DNA of 5,777 nt from an uncultured Clostridia bacterium (GTDB lineage: Bacteria > Bacillota > Clostridia > JAAYHZ01). The notes under the pieces were generated by a model that had not been told where the DNA came from, made no database searches, and saw only the letters and a list, made by a program, of their open reading frames with translations. Positions 1-5,249 of this stretch are shown here, piece after piece. The translations under genes and the position numbers were made by a program. The first letter of the stretch is position 1, and each line of letters begins with the position of its first letter. The stretch covers positions 1 through 5,777 of the forward strand of contig CALCRE010000223.1 in NCBI GenBank assembly GCA_937894465.1, read 5' to 3'.

Positions 1-23
1 TTTTTTTGGTCACTTGACTATAT

Positions 24-98
24 GGCCCATTGGTCAAGCGGTTAAGACATCGCCCTCTCACGGCGGTAACAGGGGTTCGAATCCCCTATGGGTCACCA
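24..98 (+). tRNA. tRNA-Glu (anticodon CTC)
   Basis: The gene folds into a full cloverleaf. The acceptor stem pairs 24-30 with 88-94 (one G-T pair), the anticodon stem pairs 50-54 with 62-66 (T50-G66 is a wobble), and the T arm pairs 71-75 with 83-87 around a TTCGAAT loop. The discriminator is A95 and the CCA end is encoded at 96-98. The anticodon at 57-59 is CTC, which reads GAG. The overall sequence is of the bacterial tRNA-Glu type. Many Bacillota rely on the TTC isoacceptor, so this is probably the second Glu tRNA of the genome. The next tRNA starts only 6 bases later, so the two are surely co-transcribed. Confidence 0.96.
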
Positions 99-104
99 AA
101 AAAA

Positions 105-180
105 GGGCGCTTAGCTCAGCTGGGAGAGCACCTGCCTTACAAGCAGGGGGTCATAGGTTCGAGCCCTATAGCGCCCACCA
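105..180 (+). tRNA. tRNA-Val (anticodon TAC)
   Basis: The gene forms a full cloverleaf of 76 bases. The acceptor stem GGGCGCT (105-111) pairs perfectly with AGCGCCC (170-176). The anticodon stem CCTGC/GCAGG (131-135 with 143-147) encloses a seven-base loop with anticodon TAC at 138-140, which reads GTA and, with wobble modification, other Val codons. The D loop (AGCTCAGCTGGGAGAGC) and the TTCGAG T loop are standard. The discriminator is A177 and CCA is encoded at 178-180. A terminator-like hairpin begins at the next base, making this the last tRNA of the cluster. Confidence 0.97.
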
Positions 181-217
181 AAAACTGTATTCCATGTGGA
201 TACGGTTTTTTATTTTT
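181..217 (+). terminator. Rho-independent terminator of the tRNA cluster
   Basis: AAAACTGTAT (181-190) pairs with ATACGGTTTT (200-209) over 10 bp with one G-T wobble and a 9-base loop. A T-rich tail (206-217, broken by one A) follows. It starts immediately after the tRNA-Val CCA. The stem is A/T-rich, so some read-through into manA is possible. That matters because no clear separate promoter is visible between here and manA. Confidence 0.8.
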
Positions 218-234
218 CAAAATATATTTTTGAT

Positions 235-240
235 GAGGGA
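235..240 (+). promoter_or_regulatory. Ribosome binding site of manA
   Basis: GAGGGA ends 7 bases before the ATG at 248. It decides the manA start over the in-frame ATG at 233, which overlaps the start of this site and has only A/T-rich sequence before it. Confidence 0.75.
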
Positions 241-247
241 GAATACA

Positions 248-1312
248 ATGGTTCCTTTGATCTTTAGTGATGTGTATAAAGACTATATCTGGGGAGGGAG
301 AAATCTTGAACAATGGGGGAAAAAGCTTCCTGAGGGTATTGTCGCCGAAAGTTGGGAAATATCCTGTCATCCGGACGGCCCTAGCCGTGTTGTCAATGGT
401 GAATTTGAAGGGGAGACCCTCGCCGATTTGATCACCCGTTATCCGAAAGAAATGATGGGAACGAAAGTATCGGAAATTCATACTGATTTTCCTTTACTAG
501 TGAAATTAATTGATGCGCAAAACAAACTCTCTGTGCAAGTTCATCCCGATGATTCTTATGCTCTTTTGCACGAACAAGAAAACGGGAAAAATGAAATGTG
601 GTACATTTTATGGGCGGCTCCCGATGCCCAACTGATTATTGATGTCAAAAAAAATGTACATAAGGATCAGTTCTTAACAGGTTTGTCTCAAGGTAATCTT
701 GATCAATACCTTAATTTTGTAAACGTCAAAGAAGGAGATGTCATCTATATCCCGGCAGGATTGGTTCATGCCATCGGAGCCGGTATTGTCTTGATTGAAA
801 TACAACAAAACTCCAATTCCACCTACCGTGTCTTTGATTATAATCGAAAAGGGGCAGACGGTAAGCTTAGACCTTTGCATATCGACAAGGCATTGGACGT
901 GATCGATTTTAAACATGCCGGTCGACGGGCAGTCTATAGAGGCTTGAAAATTTCCACACCGGAGGCAGACCGTAAGATTTTAGTCGCATCCAAACATTTT
1001 TGTGTTGAGGATTGGCATTTGAAATCCGGTGTGACTGTACAAACCCATGATGAACGCTTCTATTTGTTTACTTGCATCAATGGAGATGCAAAAGTGCGAT
1101 GGAAGGACAACGTGATATCTGTCAAAAAAGGAATGTCTTGTATGATTCCGGCTTGTTGCGATCAAACAATTATAGACGGAAAAGATTGTCGGTTGATTGT
1201 ATCCACCATCGGGAACATCGAAAGAGATGTGTTAAAACCTTTGTTAACCGAAGGATACGATAAAACCACTATTATGAATGAAATACCCGGAATTAATGAA
1301 TTACAGATATAG
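248..1312 (+). CDS. manA: Mannose-6-phosphate isomerase, class I (cupin)
   Basis: This zinc-dependent cytoplasmic enzyme interconverts mannose-6-phosphate and fructose-6-phosphate, linking mannose to glycolysis and to GDP-mannose synthesis. The 354-residue product carries the class I cupin signature. Expected zinc ligands are Q97 and H99 in SVQVHPDD, E116 in NEMWYIL, and H174 in PAGLVHAIG. The catalytic Arg is R194 in STYRVFDY. The N-terminal DYIWGG motif (residues 12-17) is also typical. Length is slightly above the short Bacillus-type enzymes (about 315 residues). The ATG at 248 was chosen because GAGGGA (235-240) sits 7 bases upstream. The frame stays open back to position 14, but only because it runs through the two tRNA genes. 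An in-frame ATG at 233 has no ribosome binding site. It lies 67 bases downstream of the tRNA-Val gene and 69 bases upstream of an AGE-family epimerase. Confidence 0.95.
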   Translation: MVPLIFSDVYKDYIWGGRNLEQWGKKLPEGIVAESWEISCHPDGPSRVVNGEFEGETLADLITRYPKEMMGTKVSEIHTDFPLLVKLIDAQNKLSVQVHPDDSYALLHEQENGKNEMWYILWAAPDAQLIIDVKKNVHKDQFLTGLSQGNLDQYLNFVNVKEGDVIYIPAGLVHAIGAGIVLIEIQQNSNSTYRVFDYNRKGADGKLRPLHIDKALDVIDFKHAGRRAVYRGLKISTPEADRKILVASKHFCVEDWHLKSGVTVQTHDERFYLFTCINGDAKVRWKDNVISVKKGMSCMIPACCDQTIIDGKDCRLIVSTIGNIERDVLKPLLTEGYDKTTIMNEIPGINELQI

Positions 1313-1315
1313 CAG

Positions 1316-1329
1316 CATTTATGTAAATG
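1316..1329. repeat. 14-bp inverted repeat upstream of the AGE gene
   Basis: CATTTA (1316-1321) and TAAATG (1324-1329) form a perfect inverted repeat with a 2-base centre. It lies 3 bases after the manA stop codon and 5 bases upstream of the candidate -35 box at 1334. The symmetry and position fit a binding site for a dimeric regulator. It is too A/T-rich and lacks a T tract, so it is not a convincing terminator. It could also be chance in A/T-rich DNA. Confidence 0.35.
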
Positions 1330-1333
1330 ATAA

Positions 1334-1362
1334 TTGTAATATCGCCTTGGACGGACTATAAT
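1334..1362 (+). promoter_or_regulatory. Candidate sigma-A promoter for the AGE-larA operon
   Basis: A perfect -10 box TATAAT (1357-1362) is preceded, at exactly 17 bp, by TTGTAA (1334-1339, four of six matches to the -35 consensus). It is the only promoter-like pair in the 69-base gap. One difficulty is that transcription would start near 1369, directly at the GGGGG ribosome binding site (1370-1374), leaving a leader of only about 13 bases. The AGE gene could instead be reached by read-through from manA. Confidence 0.5.
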
Positions 1363-1381
1363 AAAAAAAGGGGGTTTTTAG

Positions 1382-2665
1382 ATGAATAAAAGCTTGCGTC
1401 GTACCTACTTGGGATTTTACCAAAACGAATTGACAAACAATATTTTAAGTTTCTGGCTTCCACGATGTGAAGACAAAATTAACGGAGGTTATTTTAACTG
1501 CTATACCAATAATGGAGATAGGCTTGTTTCCACCGATAAGTACATATGGTCTCAAGGCCGATTTGTCTGGATGTTTTCGAAATTATCAACTATGAGGATG
1601 TTTACGAAAGCTCAACGCGAGGAATTCCTGCGCTTGGCCGGCGTCGGTGCACATTTTCTGCTGGATCATTGTTTAATACGTGACGATGGCCCGATCCGGT
1701 GTACCTTCCTGACCGATCAAACCGGAAATCCGAAACTTGTAGCCGGTGGGGACCGATTAGATATGAGTATATACGCAGACTGCTTTGTGATAGCGGGACT
1801 TGGTAAATACGCCGCATCCACTGAAAACCGCACTGTGTTTGAGTTTGCACGCACACTTTATGATTCTGCGATCTCCCTCTATCGTGCCGGTACGTTTCAA
1901 ACGATGCCGTATCCGCTTTCACCGCACCTGCGTGCCCACGGGTTACCGATGATTTTTCAAAATGTTGCGCGGGAGCTGTATGACGCTGCTGTGCTCTTTG
2001 ATGCGGACTTTGCCGGTATTTTGCTTTCAGATATGGACAATTGCTCTACTGATATTCTTGATCATTTTACCGATGAATGCTCTCTGGTCCATGAAGTCAT
2101 CACTGGTGACAACCGCTTTTTCAATACAATGCTAGGTCAGCATATCAACCCGGGTCACACCATCGAGGATATTTGGTTCCATGTTGATACCGCCGATCTC
2201 ACGGGACATCCGGAACGTCTTGATCAGCTTGCTTCAATTGCAAAGGCTACGCTGGAAACCGGCTGGGACGTTGAATATGGCGGTATTCTCCACTTTGCCG
2301 ATATTCGAGGAGGTGAACCGCGCTACCCCTTCGGTGACACAGTCGATGAACCCATGTCAAAACAAATATCCGGTTGGGGAGACAAGCTCTGGTGGGTACA
2401 TTCAGAAGCGCTTTATACAACCATGTTGCTCTACACGCGAACCGGTGATGAGGTTTTCCTCGACTGGCACAACCGTGTGATGGATTATACTTTCTCTACC
2501 TTTCCTAATCCCGATGGTGAGCTGCGCGAGTGGATTCAGATCCGAAAACGTGACGGTTCACCGCAAGATAAAGTGGTAGCACTCCCTGTCAAGGATCCGT
2601 ACCATATTGTTCGAAACCTGGCTTTATTGATTGAATTGTTGGAGGAATGGGAAGATGCGTGTTAA
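1382..2665 (+). CDS. AGE-family sugar 2-epimerase (N-acylglucosamine 2-epimerase family)
   Basis: Members are soluble (alpha/alpha)6-barrel enzymes that epimerise or isomerise aldoses at C2: N-acylglucosamine/N-acylmannosamine, cellobiose, or mannose with glucose or fructose. The 427-residue product shows family landmarks in order: GGYFNCY (35-41), WSQGRFVW with R60, HGLPMIF (187-192 region), NPGHTIEDIWF with H259, KLWWVHSEA (336-343) and DPYHIVRNL with H408 and R411. H259 and H408 match the two catalytic His of the family. No signal peptide is seen, so it is cytoplasmic. GGGGG (1370-1374) is the ribosome binding site, 7 bases before the ATG. The gene overlaps the LarA-family gene by 11 bases, indicating one operon and probable translational coupling. 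Upstream manA suggests a mannose-type substrate, but sequence alone cannot choose between free monosaccharides, a disaccharide and N-acyl sugars. Confidence 0.88.
   Translation: MNKSLRRTYLGFYQNELTNNILSFWLPRCEDKINGGYFNCYTNNGDRLVSTDKYIWSQGRFVWMFSKLSTMRMFTKAQREEFLRLAGVGAHFLLDHCLIRDDGPIRCTFLTDQTGNPKLVAGGDRLDMSIYADCFVIAGLGKYAASTENRTVFEFARTLYDSAISLYRAGTFQTMPYPLSPHLRAHGLPMIFQNVARELYDAAVLFDADFAGILLSDMDNCSTDILDHFTDECSLVHEVITGDNRFFNTMLGQHINPGHTIEDIWFHVDTADLTGHPERLDQLASIAKATLETGWDVEYGGILHFADIRGGEPRYPFGDTVDEPMSKQISGWGDKLWWVHSEALYTTMLLYTRTGDEVFLDWHNRVMDYTFSTFPNPDGELREWIQIRKRDGSPQDKVVALPVKDPYHIVRNLALLIELLEEWEDAC
2641..2645 (+). promoter_or_regulatory. Ribosome binding site of the larA-family gene, inside the AGE gene
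   Basis: GGAGG ends 9 bases before the ATG at 2655 and lies within the last codons of the AGE gene. It fixes the start of the downstream gene at 2655 rather than at the in-frame upstream codon at 2631. Confidence 0.8.
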
Positions 2666-3923
2666 ACTGCCCTATGGGGCTGAGAAAACCATTGAATTTT
2701 TCGTACCGGACGTCAGTTTCGACGGGATGCTCATGCCTGCTCCCGTCACATCGGTATCTGACCCGCAGGGTGCTATTGCACATGCAATCGATCACCCCAT
2801 CGGCTCACCGACAATTTCAGAGATTGCACATGAAGGCACCCGCGTGAGCATCATCTGTGACGATATTTCACGTCCGACACCGGTATCGACCATTCTGCCG
2901 ATTCTCCTCGAGCGCCTTCATCACTCCGGTGTCCGTAAAGCGGATATTCAGATCATTATGGCACTTGGCAGTCATCGGTACATGACTAAGGACGAAATCC
3001 GTACTCGTGTAGGTGAGAAGGTCTATGCGGAATATAGTGTGATTAATTCCGAATTCCGCAATCCGGAAAAACTCGCCCATGTCGGTACAACCGAGGATGG
3101 TGTTGATATCGTCATTACGAGAGATGTTATGGATTCGGATATTCGTATCGGAATCGGTAACATTGTACCGCATCCGGTCATGGGTTGGTCTGGCGGGGGA
3201 AAGATTCTTTTCCCCGGTGTAACCGGCGAACACACAGTTGCACAATTCCATATGCTCGGCGGATTGTCCGACGAACGTCTGGTAGGGCTTGAGGAAAATC
3301 CTGTCCGTACCAGGATGGAAAGCTGGGTTCCCGTCATCGGGTTGCATTTCATTGTCAATACAGTCCTTGATGCACAATTTCGTATTGTTCGTGTTGTAGC
3401 GGGTGATTATGTAAAGGCACATCGAGCAGGCGTCGAGACGGCGAAAACGGTCATGTGTTGCCCTATGAAACGGAAAGCCGATGTCATTGTTGTCAGTTCT
3501 TTTCCTGCAGACGAGGATTTTTGGCAGTCCGGTAAAGGTTTTTGCAATGCAGAAGGCGGCTTACGTAACGGATCTTCCACCATGATACTCGTCTCGCCGA
3601 ATATCGAAGGGATGGGACCTCATTCGGAGTATGGCTCTTGCTTTGGCCGTGACGATGCCTCAGATTTGCTGCGTCGACTTTACAACGGGGAGGACATACC
3701 CGGTGACCCCCTTGCGCTTGCAGTGGGTACCTCCATGTCAAAGATGCGACGCCGTTGCCGGCTTGTCGTTGTCTCTGACGGTGTGACACGGGAAGAGATC
3801 GAGAGTTGCGGTATTATGTACTACCCGGTATGTGACTTGCAAAAGGCCATAGATGAAACCTTGGAATTATACGATGCGCCTGTTGTGGTGTCGGTATCTC
3901 ACGGTGGTGAATTCTTGCTTTAA
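2655..3923 (+). CDS. LarA-family nickel-pincer racemase/epimerase (DUF2088)
   Basis: The type enzyme, lactate racemase LarA, inverts the C2 carbon of lactate by hydride transfer to a nickel-pincer nucleotide. Homologues act on other 2-hydroxy acids, including gluconate. The 422-residue length matches LarA (about 424). Conserved sites, against Lactiplantibacillus plantarum numbering: D70 and R73 in DDISRPTP (D72, R75); H107 in ALGSH (H108); H173 in VPHPVMGWSGGGK (H174); K183, the pincer attachment Lys (K184); H199 in TVAQFH, the nickel ligand (H200); Q291 and K294 in WQSGK (Q295, K298). So it should be active. W290 stands where LarA has a substrate-contacting Tyr, and residues 340-370 hold no Trp to match W358, so lactate is doubtful. 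Start 2655 follows GGAGG and overlaps the AGE gene by 11 bases. larB, larC and larE are absent here. GC content is visibly higher than in the ribosomal operon. Confidence 0.9.
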   Translation: MRVKLPYGAEKTIEFFVPDVSFDGMLMPAPVTSVSDPQGAIAHAIDHPIGSPTISEIAHEGTRVSIICDDISRPTPVSTILPILLERLHHSGVRKADIQIIMALGSHRYMTKDEIRTRVGEKVYAEYSVINSEFRNPEKLAHVGTTEDGVDIVITRDVMDSDIRIGIGNIVPHPVMGWSGGGKILFPGVTGEHTVAQFHMLGGLSDERLVGLEENPVRTRMESWVPVIGLHFIVNTVLDAQFRIVRVVAGDYVKAHRAGVETAKTVMCCPMKRKADVIVVSSFPADEDFWQSGKGFCNAEGGLRNGSSTMILVSPNIEGMGPHSEYGSCFGRDDASDLLRRLYNGEDIPGDPLALAVGTSMSKMRRRCRLVVVSDGVTREEIESCGIMYYPVCDLQKAIDETLELYDAPVVVSVSHGGEFLL

Positions 3924-3939
3924 CAGGTAATTCAACTAA

Positions 3940-3956
3940 ATCGAAGCAATTTCGAT
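3940..3956 (+). other. Weak hairpin after the larA-family gene
   Basis: ATCGAA (3940-3945) pairs with TTCGAT (3951-3956) around a 5-base loop. It is 16 bases past the stop codon, where a terminator would be expected. No T tract follows, so intrinsic termination of the AGE-larA transcript is not well supported. Some read-through toward rpsF is possible. Confidence 0.35.
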
Positions 3957-3970
3957 GAATCTCGATGAAT
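3951..3970. repeat. Tandem 10-bp direct repeat upstream of the rpsF promoter
   Basis: TTCGATGAAT (3951-3960) is followed directly by CTCGATGAAT (3961-3970), identical at 9 of 10 positions. A third related ATCGATTAA lies at 3974-3982. The repeats fall one helical turn apart and end 22 bases before the candidate -35 box of rpsF. They may be a regulator site or a chance A/T-rich duplication. Confidence 0.45.
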
Positions 3971-3992
3971 TTTATCGATTAAAAAAATTTAT

Positions 3993-4021
3993 TTGAATTA
4001 TTGGATTGATTGTGTTAATAT
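3993..4021 (+). promoter_or_regulatory. Promoter of the rpsF-ssb-rpsR operon
   Basis: TTGAAT (3993-3998) and TAATAT (4016-4021) are separated by 17 bp. A TG at 4013-4014, one base before the -10 box, makes this an extended -10 promoter. An A-tract (3981-3987) just upstream could act as an UP element. Predicted initiation near 4028 would give a leader of about 60 bases before the rpsF start. Confidence 0.6.
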
Positions 4022-4033
4022 CTACTGTGTCGT

Positions 4034-4083
4034 TCCTTGCTCTACATTCAAATTGTAGGGCCGTTAGTCCGGGAGGAGGTGAT
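4034..4083 (+). promoter_or_regulatory. Structured rpsF leader, candidate S6:S18 autoregulatory element
   Basis: An 8-bp hairpin pairs GCTCTACA (4039-4046) with TGTAGGGC (4054-4061), with one wobble and a 7-base loop. A CCG triplet lies at 4061-4063 on its 3' side. TCCTT (4034-4038) can pair with GAGGA (4073-4077) inside the ribosome binding site and so hide it. Established knowledge: rpsF leaders in many bacteria carry a motif that imitates the S18 site of 16S rRNA with a key CCG, and an S6:S18 complex binds it. Both proteins are encoded in this operon. The match was judged by eye, not by covariance model. Confidence 0.5.
4074..4083 (+). promoter_or_regulatory. Extended Shine-Dalgarno sequence of rpsF
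   Basis: AGGAGGTGAT matches the anti-Shine-Dalgarno complement at ten consecutive positions. The AGGAGG core lies 8 bases before the ATG at 4088. It fixes the start of rpsF there rather than at the upstream in-frame TTG at 4037, which falls inside the leader hairpin region. Confidence 0.85.
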
Positions 4084-4087
4084 ATCA

Positions 4088-4375
4088 ATGTTGAGAAGTT
4101 ATGAAACTATTTTTATAGTTCACAGCGAACTGGATGAAGAAAAGCGTAATGCGACTGTATTAAAATTTAAGGAATTAATCGAAAAAAACGCTGAGTTAGA
4201 AGACGTTGATGAGTGGGGTTTACGAAAACTTGCTTATCCGATCAATTACCAAAAAGAAGGTTATTATGTATTGGTAAATTTCAAAGCAGAACCTGAGTTC
4301 ATTGCAGAGCTTGAGAGAAATTACAGAATTACCGATGACATAATCAAGAGCATTGTGATTAACAAGGAAGCGTAA
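4088..4375 (+). CDS. rpsF: 30S ribosomal protein S6
   Basis: S6 binds S18 and 16S rRNA in the platform of the small ribosomal subunit. The 95-residue product has the characteristic start MLRSYETIFIV, the central WGLRKLAYPI segment (about residues 39-48), the GYYVLVNF strand (about 56-63) and the ELERNYRITDDIIKSIV end. The length is standard for bacterial S6. It is the first gene of the rpsF-ssb-rpsR operon, the usual order in Bacillota, and ssb starts 11 bases after its stop. It has its own promoter and a structured leader that may mediate feedback by S6:S18. Codon use is more A/T-rich than in the preceding epimerase genes. Confidence 0.98.
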   Translation: MLRSYETIFIVHSELDEEKRNATVLKFKELIEKNAELEDVDEWGLRKLAYPINYQKEGYYVLVNFKAEPEFIAELERNYRITDDIIKSIVINKEA

Positions 4376-4386
4376 GGTGAAAAAAT

Positions 4387-4836
4387 ATGAATAAAGCAAT
4401 TTTAATGGGACGACTGACAAGAGATCCGGAACTTAGATATTCTGCAGCGAATAATTCGACTGCTTGGGCTACATTCAGCTTAGCTGTAAACAGACGGTTT
4501 GCAAAACAGGGTGAAGAAAAACAAGCCGATTTTATCAATATTGTTGCATTTGGAAAAACCGCTGAATTCTGCGCAAAGTACTTTAAAAAAGGTCAGCAAG
4601 TTGCGGTAAGCGGAAGAATTCAAACCCGTTCATGGGATGACCAGGACGGAAAGAAGAGATATGCAACAGATATAGTAGCAGAGGATGTATACTTTGCAGA
4701 TAGCAAAAGGGATAGTTATGACAGTGGCGATTCAAGCCAATTTGATCGGACACCATTCCCAAAGCAAACTTCGGATCCTATGCCGAATGACGATTTTTTC
4801 AGTGATGATGATAACGATAACGACGTACCGTTTTAA
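4387..4836 (+). CDS. ssb: Single-stranded DNA-binding protein SSB
   Basis: SSB coats single-stranded DNA during replication, recombination and repair and recruits partner proteins through its C-terminal tail. Residues 1-106 form the OB fold, with the typical opening MNKAILMGRLTRDPELRY, then FSLAVNRRF (30-38), DFINIVAFGKTAE (48-60) and KKGQQVAVSGRIQTRSW (67-83). Residues 107-139 are a polar linker. The acidic end (about 139-149) finishes in DVPF, the docking tip for SSB-interacting proteins. At 149 residues the linker is shorter than in Bacillus SsbA (about 172). The gene follows rpsF by 11 bases, with AAGGTG (4374-4379) as ribosome binding site. Placement between rpsF and rpsR is the conserved arrangement and indicates the main replicative SSB, not a competence paralogue. 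Confidence 0.97.
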   Translation: MNKAILMGRLTRDPELRYSAANNSTAWATFSLAVNRRFAKQGEEKQADFINIVAFGKTAEFCAKYFKKGQQVAVSGRIQTRSWDDQDGKKRYATDIVAEDVYFADSKRDSYDSGDSSQFDRTPFPKQTSDPMPNDDFFSDDDNDNDVPF

Positions 4837-4884
4837 GTGTCGTGTATAGACCCAAAACATTTGTGTCTGAAAGGAGGAAAGCAT

Positions 4885-5148
4885 ATGGCGGATAACAGAA
4901 GAAGCTCCAGAAGCGGAGATAACGGCAATCCTCGGTACAAACGCCCGCGTAAGAAAGTTTGTAACTTTTGTGTGGATAAGCTGGATATTGATTATAAAGA
5001 TATTAACCGATTATCAAAATATATTTCTGAAAGAGGTAAAATTCTTCCCCGCAGAATGAGCGGAGTATGTGCAAGACATCAAAGAGAACTTACAAGCGCT
5101 GTGAAAAGAGCTAGAGAAATTGCACTTTTACCTTTCTCAAAAGATTAA
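4885..5148 (+). CDS. rpsR: 30S ribosomal protein S18, zinc-binding type
   Basis: S18 pairs with S6 in the platform of the 30S subunit. The 87-residue protein has a basic, disordered N-terminus (1-24) followed by the S18 core, including IDYKDINRLSKYISERGKI and the ending RAREIALLPF. C26 and C29 (CNFC), with C62 and H65 (CARH), form an apparent zinc-binding set. S18 is one of the ribosomal proteins known to exist in Cys-rich (C+) and Cys-less (C-) forms, and this is the C+ form. The ATG at 4885 was chosen because AAGGAGG (4871-4877) lies 7 bases upstream. The frame is open back to 4837, but that part is the 48-base spacer after ssb. This is the last gene of the operon; a strong terminator follows. 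Confidence 0.97.
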   Translation: MADNRRSSRSGDNGNPRYKRPRKKVCNFCVDKLDIDYKDINRLSKYISERGKILPRRMSGVCARHQRELTSAVKRAREIALLPFSKD

Positions 5149-5176
5149 GGTTCAATACAAGGATAATAAAAGATGT

Positions 5177-5214
5177 AAACGAGGTATGATCACAAAGGTA
5201 CCTCGTTTTGTTTT
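5177..5214 (+). terminator. Rho-independent terminator of the rpsF-ssb-rpsR operon
   Basis: AAACGAGGTA (5177-5186) pairs perfectly with TACCTCGTTT (5199-5208) over 10 bp with a 12-base loop. The tail TTTTGTTTT ends at 5214. It is 28 bases after the rpsR stop codon. Confidence 0.9.
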
Positions 5215-5238
5215 CCACTGGAATTTTATTAGTGGAAA
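5212..5238. repeat. Second hairpin directly after the operon terminator
   Basis: TTTCCACT (5212-5219) and AGTGGAAA (5231-5238) form a perfect 8-bp inverted repeat with an 11-base A/T-rich loop. It begins within the T tail of the terminator and has no T tract of its own on the + strand. It could be an operator for the MazG-like gene or a structure in its leader. Confidence 0.5.
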
Positions 5239-5249
5239 TGAGGGAAATA

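Noticed and set aside
199..228. Promoter for manA ending in TATATT at 223-228
   Set aside because: No acceptable -35 hexamer lies 16-18 bp upstream; the sequence there is the 3' arm of the tRNA terminator.
14..247. N-terminal extension of the manA reading frame back to position 14
   Set aside because: It is translated tRNA sequence and terminator hairpin. The ribosome binding site and the cupin family start both point to 248.
1328..1342. Fur/PerR-like box overlapping the -35 of the AGE promoter
   Set aside because: The left half matches TGATAAT exactly, but the right half matches only three of seven positions, which is too weak in A/T-rich DNA.
1602..1922. 106-codon open frame on the minus strand inside the AGE gene
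   Set aside because: It is a shadow of the conserved AGE coding sequence, with no recognisable protein motif.
2631..2654. Upstream in-frame start of the LarA-family gene
   Set aside because: It would add eight residues encoded inside the AGE gene, upstream of the GGAGG site. The known LarA length fits the 2655 start.
2868..3422. 184-codon open frame on the minus strand, plus shorter ones at 3023-3358 and 3493-3789
   Set aside because: They lie entirely opposite the LarA-family gene, whose product shows intact conserved residues. No ribosome binding site or family motif supports the minus-strand frames.
24..3923. tRNA-associated integrated island or mobile element carrying the three sugar genes
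   Set aside because: No integrase, transposase, terminal inverted repeats or second copy of the tRNA 3' end is seen in the window. Only the composition shift hints at transfer.
3971..3990. Terminator for the AGE-larA operon
   Set aside because: The run after the possible stem is A-rich with only three T's, so no T tract follows on the + strand, and the candidate stem is bulged and short.
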